DNA from: Alexandriicola marinus
GTDB lineage: Bacteria; Pseudomonadota; Alphaproteobacteria; Rhodobacterales; Rhodobacteraceae
Reading direction: 5' to 3'
Length of the DNA stretch: 64,000 nucleotides
Assembly: GCF_004000435.1 (NCBI RefSeq)
Contig: NZ_RBVZ01000002.1
Location: 248,001-312,000 of the forward strand
The position numbers and the translations under genes were made by a program. The notes under the pieces were generated by a model. That model saw only the letters and a program-made list of their open reading frames with translations. It did no database searches and was not told the DNA's origin. Shown here piece after piece: positions 18,631-27,880 of this stretch. Position 1 is the stretch's first letter, and each line of letters begins with the position of its first letter.

Positions 18631-19362
18631 TTACCCGTCTCCGACACGCGGCTGCGGGATCTTGTCCCGGATCGCATCGAACAACATCCCGGCCCATATG
18701 GCATACATCTCCGGTCCGGCATGAAACCCGTCAGCGGCCATCTTGTCAGGCTCGATCGTGACGTCGAGGGGGACGTATATGCAGTTGGGCCGGTCTGCGG
18801 CGATGCGGGCAAGACCGCGGTCGAACCGGGCGACGCGGCGCGCCATCACCCATCGCAGGGGCATCGGCAAGAGCGGGAACTGCCCCACCGGCGGCAGGCC
18901 CGACAGGCAGATGAGCCTTGCCCCGAAGCGATCTTGCAGGATGTCGAGGGCCCGGATCATCCGGCGCCGCCAGAGCCATTCCCGGACCCCGTTCTTGGCG
19001 TCGTTGATCCCGATACTCAGGACCGCGATATCGAGGCGGCGAGACGGCAAGGCCTCGATCCGGGCGAGCAGGTCGCGGGCCGTATCACCGCTCTTGGCCT
19101 CGACGGTCCAGTGTACACGCCGGGTGGGGCCAAGCCGGCGCAGAAGGCCACCGCTTAGCGCGGAGGCCTGATCGGGCGCGCCCGTCCCGAGGGCCGAGCT
19201 GTCGCCTGCGATCATGAGCTGCAGATCAGGCCCGGACCCGCTGACACCCGCCAAGGCGCCAGATGGCGCAGGCAAGGCCGCGGCACGCCATTTGACCCAA
19301 AGCGCCTGCGGCCCGACCAGAGGCAGGACAAGCCATGTCACGATCCGATCCGCGATCGCCAT
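18631..19362 (-). CDS. SGNH/GDSL-family hydrolase
   Basis: A 243-residue esterase-like protein. Block I is MIAGDSSALGTG with the nucleophile Ser. Block III is SIGINDAKNG, whose Asn belongs to the oxyanion hole. Block V is MAADGFHAGPEMY with the catalytic Asp and His. The N-terminal 25 residues are hydrophobic (VTWLVLPLVGPQALWVKW) and may anchor it to the membrane. The substrate cannot be predicted. It lies upstream of the bactofilin gene on the other side of a 52-base gap, reading the same way. Confidence 0.85.
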   Translation of the reverse strand: MAIADRIVTWLVLPLVGPQALWVKWRAAALPAPSGALAGVSGSGPDLQLMIAGDSSALGTGAPDQASALSGGLLRRLGPTRRVHWTVEAKSGDTARDLLARIEALPSRRLDIAVLSIGINDAKNGVREWLWRRRMIRALDILQDRFGARLICLSGLPPVGQFPLLPMPLRWVMARRVARFDRGLARIAADRPNCIYVPLDVTIEPDKMAADGFHAGPEMYAIWAGMLFDAIRDKIPQPRVGDG

Positions 19363-19414
19363 GGCGCGTCTCAGGTGGGGCGGGCCGGCATTGGATCAGG
19401 AGCGCGGCCGTTGA

Positions 19415-19741
19415 TCAGGATTTCGTGGCGCGCCCACCGCCGATATCAACCTTGCCCACAACGCGGGCACCCTTTTCAGAACTCATGGTGCCGGCCGAAA
19501 CATCAGCATCCACCGTCGCATCGGCATACAGGTCCACGGAATCGGCCGAGAGGGACCCCTTGAGAACACCGCGGACATGAGCCGTATCGGCGGTGACCGC
19601 GCCTTCGACCTGGCCGCCGTTGAGGATATCGACGGCTTGGGACTTGATATCACCTCGCACGGTGCCCTGAACTTCGATCAGACCCGATCCGGTAATGTCA
19701 CCCGTGACAGTCAGATCTTCGCTGATAATGGATTTCGTCAT
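19415..19741 (-). CDS. Bactofilin
   Basis: A 108-residue bactofilin (DUF583), a beta-helical protein that self-assembles into cytoskeletal filaments and often localises cell-wall enzymes. The core shows the short hydrophobic-glycine repeats typical of the fold: TVTGDITGSGLIEVQGTV, RGDIKSQAVDILNGGQ and so on. The ATG at 19741 was chosen over one 33 codons upstream, because that extension is Arg/Pro-rich and unlike the family. Short basic tail GGGRATKS. Confidence 0.9.
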   Translation of the reverse strand: MTKSIISEDLTVTGDITGSGLIEVQGTVRGDIKSQAVDILNGGQVEGAVTADTAHVRGVLKGSLSADSVDLYADATVDADVSAGTMSSEKGARVVGKVDIGGGRATKS

Positions 19742-19861
19742 TCTCGGATTCCTTCGTGGACGTTGGTTGAGCGCACAATGGCACAGGGCGCGGCGCTTCG
19801 CGACCGCTTTTCGCGGCATTGGCGGCATGTTGCGCCTCATTCGGGGTTCCCCCCGACGGGC

Positions 19862-19889
19862 CTGTCATGGCACGAAGTCGACATGACAG
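19862..19889 (+). promoter_or_regulatory. 8-base inverted repeat over the start codon of the aldo/keto reductase
   Basis: CTGTCATG (19862-19869) and CATGACAG (19882-19889) are perfect complements around 12 bases. The right arm contains the ATG at 19883. In RNA this would hide the start codon; in DNA it could be an operator. Seen directly; the role is inferred. Confidence 0.35.
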
Positions 19890-20818
19890 ACCTTACATTA
19901 ACTTCGGGCACCCCCGCTTCGCTTTTTGCCTTCGGAACAATGCAGTTCGGCGACGCTGCCGACGAAGCTGAATCGCGCGCCATGTACGATGCCTGCCGCG
20001 CCGCGGGCATCACCCATTTCGATACGGCCGTCGGCTATACCGACGGCGCGTCCGAACGGATTCTGGGCATGTTGGCCGCCGAAGACCGTGATGCGATCTA
20101 TGTCGCAACGAAGATCGGCTATGACGGCGGCGGCACGACCGAGAGCCTGCAAGCCCAGTTCGACCAGTCCCGTCGGCAGAACGGGCTCGACTATGTCGAT
20201 CTGCTCTACCTGCACCGGTTTCAGGGCGCGACCCCGCTGGAGACCCAGTTCGCCCTGCTGCGCGACTGGCAGAAGGCCGGTCTGATCCGCCATATCGGTG
20301 TGTCGAACTATGCCGCATGGCAGGTGATGAAGGCACAGGCCATCTGCAAGGACCTCGGGACGCGGATCGACGCCATCCAGCCGATGTACAACCTTGTGAA
20401 GCGGCAGGCCGAGGTCGAAATCCTGCCCATGGCCGCCGATCAGGGGATCGCCGTCCTGCCCTATTCGCCCTTGGGCGGGGGGCTCCTGACAGGCAAGTAC
20501 AGCCGTCCCGACGCCTCCGGCCGGGTGGTCGAGAATGCGATGTATGCCAAGCGCTATTCGCCCGACTGGATGCGCGAGACGGCGGCGGGCCTTGCCCGTC
20601 TCGCCGAAGAGGTCGGAACCTCGCCCGCCACGCTGGCCGTGGCGTGGGTCGCGGCGCATCCGACAGGTCCGATACCGATCATCTCGGCGCGGAACGTGGC
20701 GCAGCTGAAACCCTCTCTCGACGCAATCGAGTTTCCCATGACGCCCGAACTTCGCGACCGGATCTCGGCGCTGTCGATCACGCCACCCCCGGCGACAGAC
20801 AGGCTCGAAGAGGCATGA
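19883..20818 (+). CDS. Aldo/keto reductase
   Basis: A 311-residue NAD(P)H-dependent oxidoreductase with a TIM-barrel fold. The catalytic set is visible: Asp and Tyr in FDTAVGYTDGASE, Lys in VATKIGYDGG and His in YLHRFQGA. The cofactor-binding end shows PLGGGLLTGKY. The carbonyl substrate is unknown. First of four genes joined by ATGA overlaps. It has no good ribosome-binding site, and its start codon lies in an inverted repeat. Confidence 0.9.
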   Translation: MTDLTLTSGTPASLFAFGTMQFGDAADEAESRAMYDACRAAGITHFDTAVGYTDGASERILGMLAAEDRDAIYVATKIGYDGGGTTESLQAQFDQSRRQNGLDYVDLLYLHRFQGATPLETQFALLRDWQKAGLIRHIGVSNYAAWQVMKAQAICKDLGTRIDAIQPMYNLVKRQAEVEILPMAADQGIAVLPYSPLGGGLLTGKYSRPDASGRVVENAMYAKRYSPDWMRETAAGLARLAEEVGTSPATLAVAWVAAHPTGPIPIISARNVAQLKPSLDAIEFPMTPELRDRISALSITPPPATDRLEEA

Positions 20819-21888
20819 TCGACTTTCTCGTTATCGGCGGCGGGATCGCGGGGGTCTCGGCGGGCGCCCGCCTGTCGCATCTTGGCCATGTCGTTCTGCT
20901 CGAGCGTGAAACGGGGCTTGGCTATCATGCCTCGGGCCGGTCGGCTGCGATGTTCGAAGAGACGTATGGCCTGCCCTCGACGATCGCGCTGAACCGCGCC
21001 AGCAAATCCTATCACATGGAGGCCAATGGCGGCGTTCTGAGCCCGCGGGGCCTGATGATCGTGGGCTCTGAGGGCGACGATGAACAATTCGAGGCGGAAC
21101 TGGCCGTCATGGGTATGGAGGAGGTGGGTCTTGACGGAGGCCGCGCGCTCTTGCCGATACTCGGGGGCGCGACGGCCCGGGTCGGGCACCGACCCGATGC
21201 ATGGGACATCGACACCGATCGGCTGATCCAGAACTTCGCATCCGAGGTCAGGGCAAACGGTGGCGAGGTCCGGACCGGGCATGAGGTCTCCGCGATCGCC
21301 CGCACCACCCATGGCTGGGAGGTGACGACAGGCGACGAGGTGCTTTCGGCCCGCAACATCGTCAATGCGGCAGGTGCCTGGGTCGACGTGATCGCCGGGC
21401 TGGCGGGGATCGTGCCGCTGGGGGTGACACCCTACCGGCGGTCGATGGCGCGGCTTCCCGCGCCGGGCGGCCATGACGTAAGCCACTGGCCGATGGTCAT
21501 GGGCCTGAGAGAGGCGTGGTATGCAAAGCCCGACGCCGGCGCTCTGCTGGTCTCGCCCGCTGACGAAGACGCGGCCGAACCGCATGACGCCTGGGCCGAT
21601 GACATGGTGCTTGCCGAAGGACTGGCCCGATACGAGGCCCATGTGACGGAACCGGTCACGCGGCTGTTGTCGAACTGGGCCGGATTGCGGACCTTTGCCC
21701 CGGACCGGAACCTTGTTCTCGGCCCCGACCCAATCGATCCCAGCTTCATCTGGTCGGCCTGTCAGGGCGGCTACGGCATCCAGACCTCGCCCGCGGCAAG
21801 CGCGCTGATCGCCGACCTCGTTGCCGGACGACCGCCCGAGCTTGACCCCGAGATGGTCGCGCGTCTCCGGCCGGAGAGGCTCCGATGA
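20815..21888 (+). CDS. FAD-dependent oxidoreductase (DAO family)
   Basis: A 357-residue flavoprotein of the D-amino acid oxidase/glycine oxidase type. The N-terminal dinucleotide-binding motif is VIGGGIAGVSAGARLS, followed by the acidic residue in LLERE. A second FAD segment is ARNIVNAAGAW, and the C-terminal GGYGIQTSPAASAL closes the FAD site. The substrate is probably an amine or amino acid, but cannot be named. It overlaps the aldo/keto reductase before it and the DUF938 gene after it, suggesting one pathway. Confidence 0.85.
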   Translation: MIDFLVIGGGIAGVSAGARLSHLGHVVLLERETGLGYHASGRSAAMFEETYGLPSTIALNRASKSYHMEANGGVLSPRGLMIVGSEGDDEQFEAELAVMGMEEVGLDGGRALLPILGGATARVGHRPDAWDIDTDRLIQNFASEVRANGGEVRTGHEVSAIARTTHGWEVTTGDEVLSARNIVNAAGAWVDVIAGLAGIVPLGVTPYRRSMARLPAPGGHDVSHWPMVMGLREAWYAKPDAGALLVSPADEDAAEPHDAWADDMVLAEGLARYEAHVTEPVTRLLSNWAGLRTFAPDRNLVLGPDPIDPSFIWSACQGGYGIQTSPAASALIADLVAGRPPELDPEMVARLRPERLR

Positions 21889-22532
21889 CCGGCTCGTTGC
21901 GGCTTCCGGATGCGCCTGTGCCCGCAGAAGACGGACGTATGTCGGCGCCCTCGGCGCTGCGCAATCGCGCCGCGATCGTGGAACTGGTCGCGCGGCACGC
22001 ACCCGAGGCCGGTCGGGCGCTCGAGATCGCGTCGGGCACCGGCGAACATGTCGTGGCGCTGGCCGCCGCCCTGCCCGGACTGCGCTGGCACCCCACGGAT
22101 ATCGACGCCCAAAGGCGCCGCTCGATAGATGCCTGGGCCGCCGCCGAAGGTCTGACCCACGTGGCGCCCGCCGATGATCTGAACGCCGCGAACCCCGGCT
22201 GGTCATCCTCTGAGGCACCGGCCGATCTGATCGTTCTGGTCAACCTTCTGCACCTGATCCCGGAATCGGCCGCCAAGACGGTTCTGACCGAAATCGCGGG
22301 CTGCCTCGCGCCGGGCGGGGTGGCGGTGATCTATGGTCCGTTCCTGCGAAACGGCGAGGCCACGAGCGAGGGAGACCGCGCGTTCGACGCAAGCCTGCGG
22401 GCGCAGGACAGTGCGATCGGCTACAAGGATGCGGCCTGGGTCAGGGAGTGCATGACGACCCATGGCCTGAGTTCGATCGAAGACTGCGAGATGCCGGCCA
22501 ACAACCTTGCCTTCGTGTTCCGCAAGTTATGA
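21885..22532 (+). CDS. DUF938 SAM-dependent methyltransferase-like protein
   Basis: A 215-residue class I methyltransferase fold. The SAM-binding motif is ALEIASGTGEH, and the second acidic strand is WHPTDIDAQRR. A post-motif reads LIVLVNLLHLIPE, and the C-terminus ends with NNLAFVFRK, as in other DUF938 proteins. The acceptor is unknown. Third gene of the ATGA-overlapped operon. Confidence 0.85.
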   Translation: MTGSLRLPDAPVPAEDGRMSAPSALRNRAAIVELVARHAPEAGRALEIASGTGEHVVALAAALPGLRWHPTDIDAQRRRSIDAWAAAEGLTHVAPADDLNAANPGWSSSEAPADLIVLVNLLHLIPESAAKTVLTEIAGCLAPGGVAVIYGPFLRNGEATSEGDRAFDASLRAQDSAIGYKDAAWVRECMTTHGLSSIEDCEMPANNLAFVFRKL

Positions 22533-22903
22533 GCCGGCTTGATCCACAGGGTCTCCACCCCCACATGAGGGCGGATATGCAGCTTTCCTCCACCCGCAAG
22601 GCCCGTGCCCGGTTCCAACGTCAGTTCCGGATTCTGAGGCAGGAGAACCCGCGCATTGCCCGTGGGCTGGAATGGATCAGCAAGAAGCGCTGGCGCCCGG
22701 TGCGCGTGCCGGTCGCGTTCCTTCTGGTGCTGGGCGGCGTGTTCTCGATCCTGCCGATCCTGGGCTTGTGGATGTTGCCTGCGGGCCTGTTGCTTCTGGC
22801 GATCGATATCCCGCCCCTTCAGCGCCCGGTGGGACGGCTGATCGTGTGGATCCGGGTTCTCTTGCGCCGCAACGGCAACAAGACGACCGCGCGAAAGCAG
22901 TAA
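22529..22903 (+). CDS. Small two-helix membrane protein
   Basis: A 124-residue protein with an Arg-rich N-terminal half (SSTRKARARFQRQFRILRQ). Two closely spaced hydrophobic segments follow, about 62-78 and 79-94, separated by Pro. The tail is basic (RRNGNKTTARKQ). It resembles small PGPGW-type membrane proteins, but the match is weak. The ATG at 22529 overlaps the DUF938 stop as ATGA, which decides the start over one 27 codons upstream. No function is known. Confidence 0.65.
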   Translation: MSRLDPQGLHPHMRADMQLSSTRKARARFQRQFRILRQENPRIARGLEWISKKRWRPVRVPVAFLLVLGGVFSILPILGLWMLPAGLLLLAIDIPPLQRPVGRLIVWIRVLLRRNGNKTTARKQ

Positions 22904-22949
22904 GCCGCGCGGCCCCGCCAGGCCTTGGGCGGACGGGACACCGCGCGGC
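22904..22949. terminator. Nested hairpin between convergent genes
   Basis: GCCGCGCGG (22904-22912) and CCGCGCGGC (22941-22949) are perfect arms. Inside them CCGCC pairs with GGCGG. It begins right after the stop at 22903 and lies 15 bases before the stop of the facing dehydrogenase gene. Probably a bidirectional terminator. Confidence 0.6.
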
Positions 22950-22964
22950 AGACGCGCAGGCGCC

Positions 22965-25463
22965 CTAGCCGTCCTGCCTGATCCGTGCGTTGGCCGGATC
23001 ATGGGGGCTGTCCTCGACGATCTCGGCATCCCACAATTCGCGCAGCATCCGAACCTTGAGTCGTGTCCCGGGCACCGCAAGATCGGGGCGGACATAGCCC
23101 ATGCCGATGGATTTGCCGAAGGCCACCGAATAGCCGCCCGAGGTCAGGCGCCCGACCCGCGTGTCGCCGTCATAGAGCGCCTCGCGCCCCCAGGGGTCGG
23201 CATCCTCCGGCCCGTCGATCAGAAGCGTCACGCATTTGGAGCGGATGCCCGTTTCCTCCATCGCGCTTTTGCCGTGAAACTCCTTCGACAGGTCGACAAA
23301 GCGGGGCAGATCGGCCTCGAGCGGGGTCGCGTCGCGGCCCAGTTCGTTGCCGAACGCACGATAGGATTTCTCCTGCCGGAGCCAGTTCTGCGCGCGCGCG
23401 CCCACCAGCTTCATCCCGTGTTTTTCGCCGGCAGCCATCAGCTGATCCCAGAGATAGGTCTGCATCTCGATCGGGTGGTGCAGCTCCCAGCCCAGCTCCC
23501 CAGTATAGGCAACGCGGATCGCCTTGACCGGGCACATGCCCAGCTCGATGTTGCGCACGCACAGCCAGGGGAAGCGCTTGTTCGACAGCGCGCTGTCGGG
23601 ATCGGCATCCTTGATCAGCTCCCTCAGAACGTCGCGCGATTTCGGCCCGGCAATGGCGAAGACACCCCAGCGCGTGGTCACATCTTCTTCGTTGATGCGG
23701 CCGAATTCCTCTTCCTTGTCGGCAATGGCCTTGTAGAGGAAATCCTGGTCGTAATCGGTCCAGGCGCCGGCAGAGACGAGGTAGTAATCGTTCTCGGCCT
23801 CGCGCACGATCGTGTATTCGGTGCGCGTCGTGCCATGCGCCGTCAAGGCATAGGTCAGGTTGATGCGGCCGACCTTGGGCAGCTTGTTGCAGGTGAACCA
23901 GTCCAGAAACGCCGTCGCGCCCGGCCCGGTCAGCCGGTGCTTGGTAAAGGCAGAGGCGTCGATCAGTCCGACGCCTTCGCGGATCGCCTTCGCTTCTTCA
24001 ACGGCGTATTGCCACCAACCGCCCCGGCGGAAGGACCGCGCGTCATGGTCGAAATTGTCGTCCGCATCGAGGGGGCCGTAATAATTCGGCCGCTCGAACC
24101 CGTTGACGCAGCCGAACTGCGCGCCCAGCGCCTTTTGCCGGTCATAGGCCGGCGCAGTGCGCAGCGGGCGGCAGGCAGGGCGTTCCTCGTCAGGGTGGTG
24201 GAGGATGTAGACATGTTCATACGCCTCTTCGTTCTTGCGGGCGGCGTATTCGGTCGTCATCCAGCTGCCAAAGCGGCGCGGATCGAGAGAGGCCATGTCG
24301 ATCTCGGCCTCGCCTTCGACCATCAGGTCGGCGAGGTATTTGCCGGCCCCGCCGGCCGCCGTGATCCCGAAAGAGAACCCTTCGGCCAGCCACATGTTGC
24401 GCAGGCCTGGCGCGGGACCCAAAAGCGGGTTGCCGTCGGGAGTATAGCAGATCGGGCCGTTGTAATCGTCCTTGAGGCCCACCGTCTCGGACGAGGGGAT
24501 GCGGTGGATCATCGACATGTATTCCTCTTCGATCCGGTCCAGATCGAGAGGAAACAGGTCGGCACGGAAGCTGTCGGGCACGCCGTATTCGAACCGCGCA
24601 GGCGCGTTCCGCTCATAGGGTCCGAGGATCCAGCCGCCCCGTTCCTCGCGGACATACCACTTGGCATCGGCATCCCTCAGAACGGGGTGTTCGCCGTTCT
24701 CCTTGCGGTATTCGACAAGCGCAGGATCGGGCTCGGTCACGATGAACTGATGTTCGACCGGGATCGCCGGCGTCTTGATCCCCAGCAGGCGCGCGGTGCG
24801 TTGCGCATGGTTGCCGGTGGCCGTCACCACATGTTCGGCCCGGATCACCATCGTCTCGTCCGAGGGGACGAGGTTGCCGCCCTTTTCCACCATCTTGGTC
24901 AGCGTGACCGCCCAATGATCGCCCTGCCATTCATAGGCATCGGCCTGCCATTTCCGTTCGATCGAGACGCCGCGCTGACGCGCGCCCTTGGCCATCGCCA
25001 TCGTCACGTCCGCCGGATTGATATAGCCATCCGTCGGGTGATAGATCGCGCCTTCCAGATCGTCGGTGCGCACCAGCGGCCAGCGGTCCTTGATCTGGGC
25101 GGGGGTCATCCATTCGAAAGGCACGTCAACGGTCTCGGCCGTGGCGGCATAGACCATGTATTCGTCCATCCGGGCCCTGGACTGCGCCATGCGCAGGTTG
25201 CCCACAACGTAGAACCCCGCGTTCAGACCCGTCTCGTCCTCGAGGGTCTTGTAGAACTTGATCGAGTAGTCGTGGATATGCGTGGTCGCATAGCTCATGT
25301 TGAAATAGGGCAAGAGGCCCGCCGCGTGCCAGGTGGAGCCTGAAGTCAGCTCGTCGCGTTCAAGCAGCATGACATCGTCCCAGCCCGCCCGGGCCAGATG
25401 GTAGGCGATGGACGTTCCGACGGCACCGCCGCCAACGACGAGCGCTTTGACTTGGCTTTTCAT
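22965..25463 (-). CDS. FAD-dependent dimethylglycine/sarcosine dehydrogenase-like protein with GcvT domain
   Basis: An 832-residue two-part enzyme. The N-terminal half is a DAO-type flavoprotein (VVGGGAVGTSIAYHLARAG). Its STWHAAGLL carries the His that binds FAD covalently in dimethylglycine dehydrogenase. The C-terminal half is a folate-binding GcvT/aminomethyltransferase domain (ELGWELHHPIEMQ, GGYSVAFGKSIGMGYV). Such enzymes demethylate N-methyl amines and pass the one-carbon unit to tetrahydrofolate. Which amine (dimethylglycine, sarcosine or another) cannot be told. It is far too long for DmdA. I chose the ATG at 25463 over a GTG four codons upstream. No subunit genes lie beside it. Confidence 0.88.
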   Translation of the reverse strand: MKSQVKALVVGGGAVGTSIAYHLARAGWDDVMLLERDELTSGSTWHAAGLLPYFNMSYATTHIHDYSIKFYKTLEDETGLNAGFYVVGNLRMAQSRARMDEYMVYAATAETVDVPFEWMTPAQIKDRWPLVRTDDLEGAIYHPTDGYINPADVTMAMAKGARQRGVSIERKWQADAYEWQGDHWAVTLTKMVEKGGNLVPSDETMVIRAEHVVTATGNHAQRTARLLGIKTPAIPVEHQFIVTEPDPALVEYRKENGEHPVLRDADAKWYVREERGGWILGPYERNAPARFEYGVPDSFRADLFPLDLDRIEEEYMSMIHRIPSSETVGLKDDYNGPICYTPDGNPLLGPAPGLRNMWLAEGFSFGITAAGGAGKYLADLMVEGEAEIDMASLDPRRFGSWMTTEYAARKNEEAYEHVYILHHPDEERPACRPLRTAPAYDRQKALGAQFGCVNGFERPNYYGPLDADDNFDHDARSFRRGGWWQYAVEEAKAIREGVGLIDASAFTKHRLTGPGATAFLDWFTCNKLPKVGRINLTYALTAHGTTRTEYTIVREAENDYYLVSAGAWTDYDQDFLYKAIADKEEEFGRINEEDVTTRWGVFAIAGPKSRDVLRELIKDADPDSALSNKRFPWLCVRNIELGMCPVKAIRVAYTGELGWELHHPIEMQTYLWDQLMAAGEKHGMKLVGARAQNWLRQEKSYRAFGNELGRDATPLEADLPRFVDLSKEFHGKSAMEETGIRSKCVTLLIDGPEDADPWGREALYDGDTRVGRLTSGGYSVAFGKSIGMGYVRPDLAVPGTRLKVRMLRELWDAEIVEDSPHDPANARIRQDG

Positions 25464-25581
25464 GGCTCGACTCACTCCCGAGATGGTGTCGCCGCTCAGA
25501 CTGGCGATTCAAGGAGCCGATAGCACAAGATTGCCGATCATTGACGGCAGGAATGCGACGTCGCTTGGCGCTAGGGCGAAC

Positions 25582-25908
25582 TCAGTTCCTCGCGGTCTGA
25601 ACGGCGCCGGTTTCCGGCAGCTCAGCCAGAAGGCCGCCAAGATCGAATCCTGCGAGGATCGCCAGCGCATCATCGGGCGTGCCGCGCAGGATACCGTCCT
25701 TCATGGGAAAGTGCCCGTTCATGAACCGGCCCCAACGGCGCTCGCCACGGGTGTCTCCGCCGGTTGCCTCGTAATCCCGGGCCTCGGCCTAGATGAAATC
25801 GCCCACCGCACCCGAAACACGTCCGCCCGTGCCTTCGGGGGCGAACATTGCGGCCGCCCTTATCAGCCCCAAACCGAACAGGACCTCAAAACCGACAGCC
25901 ACACGCAT
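25582..25908 (-). pseudogene. Small gene interrupted by an in-frame amber codon
   Basis: The only coding-like content in the 544-base gap between the dehydrogenase (start 25463) and the hydroxyacid dehydrogenase (stop 26008). From the ATG at 25908, preceded by GAGGTG at five bases, the frame reads MRVAVGFEVLFGLGLIRAAA and on through 39 codons to TAG (25791-25789). It then continues in the same frame for 68 more codons to TGA at 25582. The second part (ARDYEATGGDTRGERRWGRF, later ILRGTPDDALAILAGFDLGG) reads like a normal soluble protein. The N-terminus looks like a membrane or signal segment. It could be a real nonsense mutation, a base-call error, or a chance frame. Family unknown. Confidence 0.45.
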
Positions 25909-26007
25909 ACGGACACCTCGGACCGCCTCATACCGATGAACCTCGTGGAAGGGTTCGGCAGGAATCGCGCAAGTGAGCGATGATTCCGTGAAATCCGCGC
26001 CGCCGGG

Positions 26008-26994
26008 TCAGAGCATCGCGGGCACAACCAGATCAGGCGGGCGATGGCCGTCTTCGAAGGTCTTGATGTTGATCAGAACCTTTTCGCCCATCTCGGCGCG
26101 GCCCTCGACCGTGGCGGAGCCCATATGCGGCAGAAGCACGCAATTGGGCAGCTCCCGCAGGCGGGGATTTATCTCGGTTCCATGTTCGAACACATCGAGC
26201 CCCGCGCCGGCCAGTTCGCCCGCGCGCAACATCCGGGTCAGCGCGTTTTCGTCGATCACCTCGCCGCGCGAGGTATTCACGATCACGCCCGTAGGCTTCA
26301 TCAGCTTGAGCCGGCGCGCATTCATCAGGTGGAAGGTCGAGGGCGTATGCGGGCAGTTGATCGACAGGACGTCGATCCGGGCCACCATCTGATCGAGGCT
26401 TTCCCAATAGGTGGCCTCCAGCTCGTCTTCGATCTCGGGGCGCAGGCGTTTGCGGTTGTGGTAATGGATCTGCATTCCGAACGCGCGCGCGCGCCGGGCC
26501 AGCGCCTGTCCGATCCGCCCCATGCCAAGGATGCCCAGCCGGCGGCCCGCCACGCGCCCGCCCAGCATCGAAGTGGGCGACCAGCCCTGCCATTTGCCCG
26601 ATTGCATGAGGGCAAGACCCTCCGGAATGCGCCGGATCACCGCCAGCAGAAGCGCCATCGCCATATCGGCAGTGTCCTCGGTCAGAACGCCCGGCGTATT
26701 CGACACCAGAATGCCCCGCTGGCGCGCCGTGGCCACGTCGATATGATCGACGCCCGCGCCGTAATTGGCGACCAGTTTCAGCCGGTCTCCTGCCTGCGCA
26801 AGAAGCGTCGCGTCGATCCGGTCGGTGATCGTGGGCACAAGAACATCGGCCTCCTGCACCGCTGCCACGATCGCTTCGCGCGTCATCGGCGCGTCGTCTT
26901 CCCTCAGTCGAACGTCGAACAATTCCTTCATCCGAGTCTCGACCGGCTCGGGCAACCGTCGCGTGACGACAACACTCAACCGTTTCGATGGCAT
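26008..26994 (-). CDS. D-2-hydroxyacid dehydrogenase (glyoxylate/hydroxypyruvate reductase type)
   Basis: A 328-residue NAD(P)-dependent dehydrogenase. The Rossmann motif is LGILGMGRIGQALARRA (153-169). VANYGAGVDHID is the substrate-loop region, and Arg243 in NTSRGEVIDE and His290 in LLPHMGSAT are catalytic. NRK at 180-182 after the second strand suggests NADPH over NADH. Likely substrates are glyoxylate or hydroxypyruvate, from family resemblance only. The ATG at 26994 has AAGGAG upstream. The open frame extends far further upstream, but that part is the antisense of the next genes. Confidence 0.88.
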   Translation of the reverse strand: MPSKRLSVVVTRRLPEPVETRMKELFDVRLREDDAPMTREAIVAAVQEADVLVPTITDRIDATLLAQAGDRLKLVANYGAGVDHIDVATARQRGILVSNTPGVLTEDTADMAMALLLAVIRRIPEGLALMQSGKWQGWSPTSMLGGRVAGRRLGILGMGRIGQALARRARAFGMQIHYHNRKRLRPEIEDELEATYWESLDQMVARIDVLSINCPHTPSTFHLMNARRLKLMKPTGVIVNTSRGEVIDENALTRMLRAGELAGAGLDVFEHGTEINPRLRELPNCVLLPHMGSATVEGRAEMGEKVLINIKTFEDGHRPPDLVVPAML

Positions 26995-27093
26995 GCCCGA
27001 TGCTCCTTCGCTTTTCCACGACGCCAGTCGGTGGCAGGTTAGCGATAGAGACGCGAGGCACAAGAACATCGCGCGAATGAGGGGCAGTGACCT

Positions 27094-27768
27094 TTGAAAG
27101 ACATGCTGGGATTTCGGCTGGGCGCCGTTGCGTTGCTTGTCGTTGCAACCTTTACCGGGCAGGCGAATGCCGAGGTGATGCGGCCTCAGGCGCGCCCTGA
27201 TGTGGTGGAAGCGCGGGCCATGATCGGCCCTGAGATGCCTCCGACCGTGGAACTGCCGGCCGTGGTGCCCACCTCGAACGCCGTGCCGGAACCGGAACGC
27301 GAAGAGACCGTGGCCATCCCCACGAGCCTTGCGCCGCCCGAAATCGGGCCCGAGACCAATCTGCCGCTGCCACGATTCGTGTCTCTCAAGACCGATGAGG
27401 GCAATGTCCGGCGCGGACCATCGCTGAGCCACCGGATCGACTGGGTCTTCGTGCGGCGGGGCATGCCGTTGCAGGTCACGGCCGAATACGGCCATTGGCG
27501 CCGCGTGATCGACCGAGAGGGGATCGGCGGCTGGGTGCATTACGCTCTGATCTCGGGCAACAGATCCGTCATCGTCGACGAGGACATGCTCCCCCTGCTG
27601 CGCCGCCCGGATGCCGATGCGCCGGTCGCGGCACAGCTGGAAGCCGGCGTGATCGCGCGGCTCGACGAATGCACCATCGACTGGTGCCGCATCGCGGCCG
27701 GCGGATATCGCGGCTGGGCGCCCAAGACAGCCCTTTGGGGTGTTGAGCCTGACGAGATTCGCGACTAG
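27094..27768 (+). CDS. Secreted SH3-domain protein
   Basis: A 224-residue exported protein with a signal peptide ending in QANA. A Pro/Glu-rich linker spans about 27-90. Two bacterial SH3-like segments follow: one from VSLKTDEGNVRRGPSLSHR to GGWVHYALISG, the second from PLLRRPDADAPVAAQL to GYRGWAPKTALWG. Such domains usually bind peptidoglycan. The start could be the TTG at 27094, which has AGGGG eight bases upstream, or the ATG at 27103. Both leave the signal peptide intact. Divergent from the hydroxyacid dehydrogenase gene. Confidence 0.85.
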   Translation: MKDMLGFRLGAVALLVVATFTGQANAEVMRPQARPDVVEARAMIGPEMPPTVELPAVVPTSNAVPEPEREETVAIPTSLAPPEIGPETNLPLPRFVSLKTDEGNVRRGPSLSHRIDWVFVRRGMPLQVTAEYGHWRRVIDREGIGGWVHYALISGNRSVIVDEDMLPLLRRPDADAPVAAQLEAGVIARLDECTIDWCRIAAGGYRGWAPKTALWGVEPDEIRD

Positions 27769-27880
27769 GGCCTCTCCCCGGTCAGACCAGATCTGACAGG
27801 CTGGGACGCGGCATCTTGCGGGATTGGAATCCGCAACCAAAGAGCCGATCATGCGGGTCCAGCGAAAGGCGATCGGGTCG

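Noticed and set aside
23001-25343. 780-residue open frame on the plus strand
   Set aside because: Antisense to the FAD-GcvT dehydrogenase, whose motifs are clear; the plus-strand frame shows none.
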